Shown in pieces: positions 1 to 5,076 of a stretch of 5,076 nucleotides of DNA (position 1 is the first letter of the stretch; every line of letters starts with the position of its first letter). This DNA is from Candidatus Zixiibacteriota bacterium (GTDB taxonomy: Bacteria; Zixibacteria; MSB-5A5; GN15; FEB-12). A program made the position numbers and the translations under genes. The notes under the pieces are model-generated. The model was not told the origin of the DNA, searched no databases, and was given only the letters and a program-made list of their open reading frames with translations. Location: contig QNAG01000214.1 in NCBI GenBank assembly GCA_003641415.1, positions 1 to 5,076 on the forward strand, given 5' to 3'.

Positions 1-726
1 AAGGAAGCCCTGCGATTAGCTTTCATTCAACACAAAAGTTTCGCCACTGTTCTTAAGGGAGTACAACAACAACGCACGATTGCGGATGCTTTCGAACAAT
101 CTACTTCCGGCGCTACGATTGTGAACATGATGTCGCTGGATATGTTGATTGGTTCGGGAGGTGTCCTTTCCCACGCTCCACGCCGTCAGCAAGCAGCGAT
201 GATGATGATTGATGCGTTTTTACCTGAAGGTGTTACTCGCCTGACGGTTGATTCCATATTTATGATGCCGCAATTGGGGGTCCTTACCGAAGTGCAGCCA
301 AAAGCCGCAACCGAAGTGTTTGAAAAGGACTGCCTGATTCACCTCGGAACCTGTGTTGCGCCGGCAGGCACCAGCAAGAAACCCGGCCCAGTGATGAAGT
401 ATACTATCGACCTTCCCGATGGCAAAGTGTCCGGCACTCTTAACTACCTTGAAATGAAAAAATTCGAACTAGGGATTCAGGAAAACGGTTTGCCACGAAA
501 GGCAAAAGCTATACTCGAACCGGAACGCGGTTACGACGTAGGAGCGGGACGGGGTAACAAGCGCGAAGTAGAACTTCACGGTGGTGTGGTAGGTATTGTT
601 CTCGATGGTCGGGGGCGACCTTTTGATCTCTCAACGATTAGTGAAAGCGACCGGATCAGTTATTTGAAAAAGTGGATGACCGAGCTGAACATTTACAACA
701 CTGCAAGCCTGTCAGGTGACCAATGA
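1..726 (+). CDS. GlmL/MutL-type B12-aminomutase accessory protein, C-terminal part (5' end outside window)
   Basis: The frame is open from base 1, so the first 241 visible residues are the C-terminal part of a longer protein. The in-frame GTG at 121 is internal, because conserved family sequence precedes it (AFEQ and GATIVNMM). The visible part carries the nucleotide-binding-type glycine motif IGSGG, followed by VLSHAPR (visible residues 50-60), then DAFLPEGVTRL, and near the end RGYDVGAGRGNKREVE and GGVVGIVLDGRGRP. These are hallmarks of the GlmL/MutL family. These ASKHA-fold cytoplasmic proteins are encoded beside adenosylcobalamin-dependent carbon-skeleton or amino mutases (glutamate mutase, ornithine aminomutase) and are thought to act as chaperones or reactivases of the B12 enzyme. 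The mutase itself is not in the window, so the substrate (glutamate, ornithine, lysine or other) cannot be decided. It is not the DNA-repair MutL. The stop codon overlaps the next start (ATGA, 723-726), which indicates translational coupling. The family assignment is confident; the exact role is inferred. Confidence 0.85.
   Translation, partial: KEALRLAFIQHKSFATVLKGVQQQRTIADAFEQSTSGATIVNMMSLDMLIGSGGVLSHAPRRQQAAMMMIDAFLPEGVTRLTVDSIFMMPQLGVLTEVQPKAATEVFEKDCLIHLGTCVAPAGTSKKPGPVMKYTIDLPDGKVSGTLNYLEMKKFELGIQENGLPRKAKAILEPERGYDVGAGRGNKREVELHGGVVGIVLDGRGRPFDLSTISESDRISYLKKWMTELNIYNTASLSGDQ
714..719 (+). promoter_or_regulatory. Shine-Dalgarno-like site inside the upstream gene, for the coupled start at 723
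   Basis: AGGTGA lies only 3 nt before the ATG at 723, or 6 nt if only AGG pairs. It sits inside the last codons of the GlmL-like gene. Together with the ATGA stop/start overlap it supports the start at 723 and coupled translation. The spacing is short, so the site may be weak on its own. Confidence 0.5.
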
Positions 727-1484
727 ACACTAAATTCCTTGCTATTGTTTGTGTTGTAATAGCACTCCTTGGTTTGAAGGCAACTGCCAAAGCAACAAAA
801 CATATAAGTTACAAGGGCGAGTTTTCTTTCGATTATCCCAATGACTGGAGACAAATTGACCATAAAATCGTCGATCTTTTCCTAATTCGAAACAATGCTG
901 GGAAGTCGATACTTGACTACGAGGCAGCTTTTGGTCCGGTTGGTTATACCCCTTTCTGGAAAGGGCCATATTTTATCCTTTCTGTTGAAACTGATATTTT
1001 ATACAGCGATAGCCAGATAGACTCGGTGTTACAAGTCATGAGCAAAAACTTTGGCAAGGGGATTAAGTATTTTCCTGTTGCTGACTTCCTGACTGACATG
1101 GAATCAAATAGTCCTGTCTATGACAAAGACAAAAAGATAATCTCTGTTGCCAGCGAAATCATTGAGAAGGGTGAGCTATTAAAAAAACATCTTTTAGTGA
1201 TGAAGTTTTTCGAAAAAGGTCTGGCTAACTTTTATTTCTATGCTCCAGATACACTCTTCGACAGCAGTTCCACGGTTTTCAACAATATACTGGAGTCGTT
1301 CTCATACGGTAATATTGATTCTCTTTTATCAGAAGAGTCACTCAAGACAGCTGATATTGATGACATTAGCTCAGGATCAGAAAGTTCTAAAGAGATACCA
1401 GTTGCTGTGATGATAGGATTGTTGATCGTGATAATTGTCATAGTAGCTAAACGTAAAAAGAAAACAACGAGCAAGTTAACATAG
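723..1484 (+). CDS. Secreted, C-terminally membrane-anchored protein with PsbP-like N-terminal motif, function unknown
   Basis: The 253-residue product has a clear signal peptide: K4, a hydrophobic core at about 5-18, and an ATA cleavage motif at 20-22. At the other end are a hydrophobic segment (about 225-242) and a basic KRKKK tail. This predicts a type I topology: bulk outside the cytoplasm, one anchor, tail inside. The mature region opens with YKGEFSFDYPNDW (30-42), the style of PsbP-like/DUF1795 domains, which often occur in envelope lipoproteins. There is no lipobox, LPXTG or recognisable catalytic motif. A serine- and acid-rich linker (about 200-224) precedes the anchor. The gene is coupled by ATGA to the GlmL-like gene and ends 13 bp before the next gene, yet an exported anchored protein is an unexpected partner for two apparently cytosolic ones. 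Its DNA looks AT-richer: bases 961-1020 are 35% GC by hand count, against about 55% for 541-600. It may be a later insertion into the operon. The gene itself is confident; the function is unknown. Confidence 0.75.
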   Translation: MNTKFLAIVCVVIALLGLKATAKATKHISYKGEFSFDYPNDWRQIDHKIVDLFLIRNNAGKSILDYEAAFGPVGYTPFWKGPYFILSVETDILYSDSQIDSVLQVMSKNFGKGIKYFPVADFLTDMESNSPVYDKDKKIISVASEIIEKGELLKKHLLVMKFFEKGLANFYFYAPDTLFDSSSTVFNNILESFSYGNIDSLLSEESLKTADIDDISSGSESSKEIPVAVMIGLLIVIIVIVAKRKKKTTSKLT

Positions 1485-1488
1485 AGGA
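1484..1488 (+). promoter_or_regulatory. Ribosome binding site for the gene starting at 1498
   Basis: GAGGA overlaps the last base of the previous stop codon (TAG, 1482-1484) and lies 9 nt before the ATG at 1498. This is good strength and near-ideal spacing, and it fixes the start of the third operon gene. Confidence 0.7.
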
Positions 1489-1497
1489 AATTGAAAC

Positions 1498-2625
1498 ATG
1501 GCTCATGCCTATACACCCGGCCTGAAAGTTACTGAACATCTGCTTGTGAAAAAGCAGAGGATTTTACCCTTGAAGGGAGAAGTGGTTGTTAAAGTCGGCG
1601 ACAGGGTGAAGCCTGATGATGTTATTGCCCGCACCGAATTACCGGGCAATGTGGAACCACTCAATGTTGCCAACAAGATAGGTGTTCCCCCTGAAGATCT
1701 GGAAATGCTCATGCTTAAGAAAGAGGGTGACCAGATAAAAAAAGGGGAGCCGATTGCTCTGAAAAAATCATTCATCAAGTGGTTTAACAGTTCCTGCGAA
1801 GCTACAGTCGATGGTACATTAGAGTCAATTTCATCAATCACAGGACAGGTTCTGCAACGAGGACTTCCAATTCCAGTTGAAGTTAAAGCCTATCTCGTAG
1901 GTAAAGTAACTGATATCTTCCCCAAAGAAGGGGTTGAAGTTACCTGTGTTGGCGCTTTTGTACAAGGTATCTTCGGCATCTGCGGCGAGACATCTGGTAA
2001 AATCAAAGTGGTCGTCCCTGACAAAAATACTATACTCGAAGAAAAATATATCACTGATGATTTAGCCGGAATGGTAATAGTTGGTGGTTCGCTTGTTACT
2101 GCTGATGCTGTTAAAAAAGCTATTAAAGTGGGAGTTAATGGTATCGTATCAGGCGGTCTTGATGACAAAGATCTCCGTGATTTCCTCGGGTACGATATTG
2201 GCGTGGCTATAACAGGATCTGAAAACTTCGGTTGTACACTTGTAATCACCGAGGGTTTTGGCCAGATAAGCATGGCAGGGGGAACATTTGACCTTCTGAA
2301 ATCAAACGAGGGAAAATTGGCTTGTATAAACGGCGCTACTCAGATTAGAGCCGGTGTCATACGGCCGGAAGTAGTAATTCCACTCGATGATGAAACAGCT
2401 TTGGATGCTATAAATAAACAATCAGCCGTCGGGGGACTTAAAATTGGTTCACCGGTGCGTGTAATCCGTCATCCTTATTTCGGCCATTTGGGGCATGTTA
2501 TAGGATTGCCATCTCCACTAACCAAGTTGGAGTCGGAATCGGTAGCTCGCGTGCTGGAGGTGGAGTTCGAAAACGGCGAGAAAGCAATAATCCCACGCGC
2601 CAATGTGGAGATGATAGAAAGCTAA
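1498..2625 (+). CDS. Uncharacterised conserved protein with barrel-sandwich (lipoyl/RnfC-like) and KOW-like segments, in operon with GlmL-like gene
   Basis: The 375-residue product has no signal peptide or membrane segment and is probably cytosolic. Residues about 20-50 (LKGEVVVKVGDRVKPDDVIA) look like a half-barrel of biotinyl/lipoyl or RnfC-type barrel-sandwich hybrids. A second such segment at about 74-121 (EGDQIKKGEPIA, then VDGTLESISSITGQVLQR) also recalls the sandwich-barrel parts of RNA polymerase large subunits. The central part (about 150-295) is glycine-rich, with VGAFVQGIFGICGETSG, MVIVGGSLVTADA, GIVSGGLDDKDLRDFLGYDIGVAITG and INGATQIRAGVIRPE; it looks strongly constrained but I know no assigned function. 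Residues 316-338 (IGSPVRVIRHPYFGHLGHV) resemble a KOW/SH3-like barrel. No classical lipoyl-lysine motif or nucleotide-binding P-loop is visible. From memory, similar proteins occur beside GlmL-like genes in other phyla; this is unverified. A scaffold, cofactor-handling or regulatory partner of a B12 aminomutase is inferred from context only. The strong ribosome site supports the start, and a terminator follows 25 bp after the stop. Confidence 0.75.
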   Translation: MAHAYTPGLKVTEHLLVKKQRILPLKGEVVVKVGDRVKPDDVIARTELPGNVEPLNVANKIGVPPEDLEMLMLKKEGDQIKKGEPIALKKSFIKWFNSSCEATVDGTLESISSITGQVLQRGLPIPVEVKAYLVGKVTDIFPKEGVEVTCVGAFVQGIFGICGETSGKIKVVVPDKNTILEEKYITDDLAGMVIVGGSLVTADAVKKAIKVGVNGIVSGGLDDKDLRDFLGYDIGVAITGSENFGCTLVITEGFGQISMAGGTFDLLKSNEGKLACINGATQIRAGVIRPEVVIPLDDETALDAINKQSAVGGLKIGSPVRVIRHPYFGHLGHVIGLPSPLTKLESESVARVLEVEFENGEKAIIPRANVEMIES

Positions 2626-2649
2626 ACGCATTTTCGATGAATTAAGAAA

Positions 2650-2679
2650 AAAGCCTCCAGAATAATATCTGGAGGCTTT
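2650..2679. terminator. Bidirectional rho-independent terminator between convergent genes
   Basis: A perfect 11-bp stem (AAAGCCTCCAG at 2650-2660 with CTGGAGGCTTT at 2669-2679) encloses an 8-nt AT loop. On the plus strand it is followed by a T-rich tract (ACTTTATATAT), and it would end the operon finishing at 2625. On the minus strand the A-run 2647-2652 reads as TTTTTTCTTAAT, an even better U-tract, so it can also end transcripts from the Nudix/M16 side. The loop is longer than the ideal tetraloop but the stem is strong. Confidence 0.88.
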
Positions 2680-2682
2680 ACT

Positions 2683-2925
2683 TTATATATTGCAGGTTGT
2701 AAGCTGGGTGGGTCAGTCTTCGAATCCGCCTTTTGAGGGAAAATGGCAGGTTTGAAAATATATCTAACCTAATAGGACTGGTTCAAGCATCACCTGGTTT
2801 GATGATATGAATGACTTACTTTTCCCGCGTAAGGTGCGACCTTGTGTCGTACCAATAAGCAATGGCAGGACAGCCAAAGAGTTCTTCCCTTGTGTACGAT
2901 AACATATAACACCAGTTATATATTG
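2683..2925. repeat. 10-bp direct repeats TTATATATTG bracketing a 223-bp segment
   Basis: Identical copies lie at 2683-2692 and 2916-2925, almost at the two ends of the intergenic stretch. The arrangement resembles a target duplication around a small insertion. The inner ends (CAGGTTGTAA and the complement of the right end, CTGGTGTTAT) match only partly, so terminal inverted repeats are not convincing. The repeat is AT-only apart from its last base, which makes chance plausible. Confidence 0.3.
2904..2921. repeat. Short AT-rich inverted repeat
   Basis: ATATAAC (2904-2910) and GTTATAT (2915-2921) form a perfect 7-bp stem with a 4-nt loop (ACCA). It lies about 30 bp beyond the Nudix stop codon (minus strand). 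There is no adjacent U-tract comparable to that of the hairpin at 2650, so it is not called a terminator. It may be a transcript 3'-end structure or an element boundary. Confidence 0.4.
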
Positions 2926-2950
2926 TAAAAGTGTTTGGTCCGTCTGACTG

Positions 2951-3508
2951 TTATAATTTAAGCAATGGTTCGATAGCTTCATGCAGAGAAGCGCGGTAGT
3001 GAAGGCTACCAATATCCATTGAACGCATTATTTTTGCAAAACCGGAGAATTCTTCCAAATGGGCCAGGCGCACCTCGCGTATCTCTCGATGGTCTGTAAA
3101 TTCAAAATCACCCCCGACATACCGCGCCTGAAACACAAATGAATTCCATTCAATTGTACCGAAAGCATTCTCGAACAACACTTCGGTTCGGAGTAAAAAT
3201 TTTTCCAGCGCTATCCGGCATCCGGTTTCTTCAAATGTCTCCCGCGCTATTCCATCCTTGAATGACTCCTCCGGGCGCAATCCTCCCGATGGCGCCCGGT
3301 ACATCCCCGGCGGATAGAAAGGCGTGGCAATAACAATAACTTGGTCATCCTTGAAGATGTACATAGTAACGTCATGTTTACGGCCGTGTTTCTGCGAGCT
3401 GCGAATACGCTTATATTCCTTATCGGAAACAGGGAATACGAATCCTGCTGCCTTAGGAATTCCATAACGGGCGGCCATTTCATCTATCATTTTGTCGGTC
3501 ACAAACAT
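2951..3508 (-). CDS. Nudix hydrolase, substrate unknown
   Basis: The product is 185 residues from the ATG at 3508. A complete Nudix box lies at residues 75-97: G75, E81, R89-E90, E93-E94 and G96 fit GX5EX7REUXEEXGU, with T91 and C97 at the two hydrophobic positions. The metal-binding core REXXEE is intact, so an active Mg2+-dependent hydrolase of nucleoside-diphosphate-linked compounds is expected. Upstream, KHDVTMYIF (44-52) and YPPGMYRAPSGG (65-76) supply the beta-sheet edge of the fold. There is no signal peptide, so it should be cytosolic. Nothing visible fixes the substrate. The frame extends 9 codons upstream to a TTG at 3535 (194 aa), but that codon lacks a ribosome site. The ATG at 3508 has a modest GAAAGA 6 nt upstream and is preferred. 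The gene lies 98 bp downstream of the M16 stop on the same strand. A likely own promoter and a palindrome sit in this gap. Confidence 0.88.
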   Translation of the reverse strand: MFVTDKMIDEMAARYGIPKAAGFVFPVSDKEYKRIRSSQKHGRKHDVTMYIFKDDQVIVIATPFYPPGMYRAPSGGLRPEESFKDGIARETFEETGCRIALEKFLLRTEVLFENAFGTIEWNSFVFQARYVGGDFEFTDHREIREVRLAHLEEFSGFAKIMRSMDIGSLHYRASLHEAIEPLLKL

Positions 3509-3538
3509 GGACTGTCTTTCAGTATTCACAAACAAAGC

Positions 3539-3565
3539 ATGGTTACAATCTTAGACTGAAACCAT
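3539..3565. promoter_or_regulatory. 27-nt imperfect palindrome upstream of the Nudix gene, possible operator
   Basis: The sequence is symmetric about 3552: 11 of 13 base pairs match, including an unbroken outer ATGGTT/AACCAT and an inner TCT/AGA. It lies about 25 nt downstream of the minus-strand TATAAT and 31 nt before the preferred ATG, a typical place for a roadblock-type repressor site. It could instead act as an RNA hairpin in the leader. The cognate regulator is unknown. Confidence 0.4.
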
Positions 3566-3587
3566 ACCTGTACGAATCGGTGAAACC
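3557..3587. repeat. Two copies of TGAAACC, 24 bp apart, around the presumed transcription start
   Basis: TGAAACC occurs at 3557-3563 and 3581-3587. The first copy overlaps the right arm of the palindrome at 3539-3565. The second covers the likely +1 region and is part of a small CGGT-gaa-ACCG inverted repeat (3578-3588). These could be half-sites for a regulator, but 7-bp matches are easily accidental. Confidence 0.25.
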
Positions 3588-3589
3588 GC

Positions 3590-3595
3590 ATTATA
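3590..3595 (-). promoter_or_regulatory. Putative -10 box (TATAAT) of a promoter for the Nudix gene
   Basis: A perfect TATAAT is read on the minus strand just after the M16 stop codon. Transcription would begin near 3583 and give a leader of about 75 nt before the ATG at 3508. No good -35 is found at 16-18 bp spacing (about 3612-3619 gives AAGATG-like sequence), and the TGn extension is missing. It may be weak or activator-dependent, or use a non-standard -35. Confidence 0.4.
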
Positions 3596-3606
3596 CGATA
3601 AGCTTT

Positions 3607-5076
3607 CTATGGCATCTTTCCCGCAGTAGCAAGGATATAATCGCTGGTACGGAAGTAGCGCGAGGCACGTCGAATATCCTCAACGGAAACTCCGGCCAAA
3701 TCCGCAAGTAGCTGCTGGTCATGGTTGGTCGAACGGCCCAGGTAGTTATCGACTGACAGATAATATGCCTGATTGATAGCGGACAGTTTGGCGCTCATAA
3801 GACGACCCCAGATGCGATTCTTCGCACGTTGGAGTTCACTGGGAGTGGGACCGTCAAGTTGAAGTTTCTCAATCTGGAATATGATTCCATCAATCGCTTT
3901 TTGGTAATTTTCGCTAGCGGTTGCCATAGAACAATAGTGCCATCCAAAATTCCGATAGAACGTTATAGATGATCCCACCGAGTAGGCTAACCCCTCCCGC
4001 TCGCGTAAAGTCAGGTACAGACGTTCCGATAGAATTGAGGAGGCTATTGCCAGAGCTACAGATTCCTCGCTATTTGCCCCAGGTAATGATCCTCCGAGAT
4101 ATATGGCAATCTGTTCCTTTTCCAGTTCAGTGTGAGCGGTAAGCGAAGTCGTTAATGGCGCCGGAGTCTCCGGTGTGGCTGAAGTGTAGCCTGTCGAGGG
4201 GCGAGTACCAAGAATGTCACGCGCCCAGGAAAGGACAGTATCAATTGGTTTGCCTGAGGTAATAGCTACAATCACGTTTTCAGGGGAGTAGAAACCGGCA
4301 TGATGTTGCTTGAGATCCGCTGGTGTTATAGAGCCAATTGTTCTGGGAGAACCCATTATTGGCTGGGAGAAGGCCTTTCCGGCGAATAATGATTCAAAGA
4401 ACAAGTTGCGGGCTACATTGCGGGGAGAACCTGTTTTCCTTCCCAGTACCGCCATCATTGAACGCCGCACTTTCTCAACTTCAACTGAGTCGAAAGACGG
4501 CTCAAAAGCTATCTCGCTAAAAAGCTCAAGTCCTTCGCGAGCGTAGTCATCAATGGTCTCAAATTTCATAAAGGAGTAGCGGCGAGTGGTGTAGCGATCA
4601 TCGTATGGAATCCAAGGATTGTCGTAGAGGGTTACATTTGCTCCAATCAGAGCCAGATCGTCTGCCAATTGACGGGCGTTGCGGGTTGTAGTTCCCTTCT
4701 CAAGGCAGCGATTTACAAAGTCGGTGATTCCAGCTTTTTGTGGAGCTTCATTTGCGGATCGATTTTTACCAAGAACATTAACGGCGAAAACTCTGTTGTC
4801 CGGTAGAGACTTAACTATCAGAGTTAGGCCGTTTGGTAGTACCTCATGGTGATAAGTGGCGGGATCATCAAGCTTAAAGCCACCAAACTCTGTCTGAGGA
4901 TACTCGATCTGATGCCCTGTGATAAGGTCATACTCTGGGAAGGAAACTGTATCAAAGTGCGCTATTACTTCTTCAGCCGATATACTTTCAGGCACGAAAG
5001 GAACGGTTCCGGAGTCGCCTACTGGCCTGACAATTGTTGCAATGTAATTTGGTTTAGACAGCCATTTCCTGGCGAC
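3607..5076 (-). CDS. M16-family peptidase, C-terminal module of a probable fused protein (5' end outside window)
   Basis: The frame is open from the stop at 3607 through the right edge, giving 489 visible residues. A GTG at 4995 is in frame but has no ribosome site, and the 27 codons before it (starting ARKWLSKPNYI) look like the tail of a preceding M16 module, so it is not taken as the start. The visible region is a full two-domain M16 module: PNGLTLIV (visible residues 81-88), the position of the zinc motif with DFVNR (119-123) in place of HxxEH, FYSPENVIVAI (about 262-272), and the second-domain R/Y motif LREREGLAYSV (357-367). In bacterial M16B systems one chain carries HxxEH and the other R/Y, and in fused forms the active half comes first. 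The gene therefore probably encodes a protein near 900 residues with its zinc site in the unseen N-terminal half. It may be secreted or periplasmic, but its signal region is not visible. If the other half is also inactive, it would be a non-peptidase paralogue. Confidence 0.88.
   Translation of the reverse strand, partial: VARKWLSKPNYIATIVRPVGDSGTVPFVPESISAEEVIAHFDTVSFPEYDLITGHQIEYPQTEFGGFKLDDPATYHHEVLPNGLTLIVKSLPDNRVFAVNVLGKNRSANEAPQKAGITDFVNRCLEKGTTTRNARQLADDLALIGANVTLYDNPWIPYDDRYTTRRYSFMKFETIDDYAREGLELFSEIAFEPSFDSVEVEKVRRSMMAVLGRKTGSPRNVARNLFFESLFAGKAFSQPIMGSPRTIGSITPADLKQHHAGFYSPENVIVAITSGKPIDTVLSWARDILGTRPSTGYTSATPETPAPLTTSLTAHTELEKEQIAIYLGGSLPGANSEESVALAIASSILSERLYLTLREREGLAYSVGSSITFYRNFGWHYCSMATASENYQKAIDGIIFQIEKLQLDGPTPSELQRAKNRIWGRLMSAKLSAINQAYYLSVDNYLGRSTNHDQQLLADLAGVSVEDIRRASRYFRTSDYILATAGKMP

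Larger units (their letters stand above)
2680..2950. other. Gene-free intergenic stretch with short direct and inverted repeats
   Basis: About 270 bp hold no ORF I can support. The longest frame here is a minus-strand frame of 82 codons starting at 3012. It begins inside the Nudix gene and has no recognisable product. A 31-codon plus frame (2807-2902) also lacks a ribosome site and any familiar motif. The stretch carries several repeats: TTATATATTG (2683-2692 and 2916-2925), GCAGGTT (2692-2698 and 2746-2752), CCTTGTGT (2840-2847 and 2888-2895), and a hairpin at 2904-2921. It could be a decayed or non-autonomous mobile element, the long 3' untranslated end of the minus-strand transcripts, or plain spacer. 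Confidence 0.5.

Noticed and set aside
121..126. GTG at 121 as the start of the GlmL-like gene
   Set aside because: The frame is open to base 1 and the preceding 40 codons fit the same protein family, so the GTG is an internal valine.
1890..2273. Minus-strand 127-codon frame inside the third operon gene
   Set aside because: Low-complexity S/T/P-rich translation typical of an antisense shadow of a glycine- and valine-rich protein.
2712..2731. tRNA-like T-arm sequence (TTCGAAT)
   Set aside because: The flanking five bases on each side do not pair, and no acceptor stem or anticodon arm can be built around it.
2752..2775. TTGAAA...TAATAG as a plus-strand promoter
   Set aside because: Spacing is only 12 bp and no supported gene lies downstream on the plus strand.
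2807..2902. Plus-strand 31-codon frame starting at an ATG
   Set aside because: No Shine-Dalgarno sequence, no familiar motif, and no promoter between the terminator and the ATG that I could support.
2764..3012. Minus-strand 82-codon frame in the intergenic stretch
   Set aside because: It begins inside the Nudix gene in another frame, has no supporting ribosome site and shows no recognisable domain; most of it lies in repeat-bearing non-coding DNA.
3341..3559. Plus-strand 72-codon frame antisense to the Nudix gene
   Set aside because: It is a shadow of the Nudix coding frame, which has a clear intact catalytic motif; no ribosome site or domain supports it.
4310..4546. Plus-strand frames antisense to the M16 gene
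   Set aside because: They overlap a confidently identified M16 coding region and show no domain of their own.
4993..4995. GTG at 4995 as the start of the M16 gene
   Set aside because: The frame stays open to the window edge, no ribosome site precedes it, and the upstream residues look like the end of another M16 module.

Overview
The window looks like chromosomal DNA from a bacterium, probably an uncultured environmental lineage of moderate GC. The mix of genes would fit a candidate phylum such as Zixibacteria or another FCB-type or Chloroflexi-like group. That placement is only an impression from protein style and cannot be proven from 5 kb. No rRNA, tRNA, CRISPR array, transposase or phage gene was found.

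Left part (1-2625, + strand). Three closely packed genes read as one operon. The first is the C-terminal part of a GlmL/MutL-type protein, an ASKHA-fold accessory protein of B12-dependent aminomutases such as glutamate mutase and ornithine aminomutase. It overlaps the second gene by 4 bp (ATGA). The second gene encodes an AT-richer, secreted, C-terminally membrane-anchored protein that I cannot identify beyond a PsbP-like start of the mature region. The third gene follows after 13 bp. It encodes a 375-residue uncharacterised protein with lipoyl/RNA-polymerase-like barrel-sandwich segments, a conserved glycine-rich core and a C-terminal KOW-like segment. The mutase and any amino-acid degradation genes would lie to the left, outside the window.

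Middle (2626-2950). This stretch has no convincing gene. It starts with a strong bidirectional hairpin terminator. The remaining ~270 bp hold several short direct and inverted repeats, including a 10-bp direct repeat that brackets most of the stretch.

Right part (2951-5076, - strand). A Nudix hydrolase gene lies downstream of a large M16-family peptidase gene, with both genes reading toward the terminator. Between them is a perfect TATAAT on the minus strand and a 27-nt imperfect palindrome, so the Nudix gene probably has its own regulated promoter. The M16 reading frame runs off the right edge without a stop. The visible part is a complete M16 module whose zinc motif is degraded (DxxNR in place of HxxEH) but whose R/Y motif is kept. 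It is most likely the C-terminal half of a fused two-module peptidase.

The two gene groups converge on the shared terminator and have no evident functional link.
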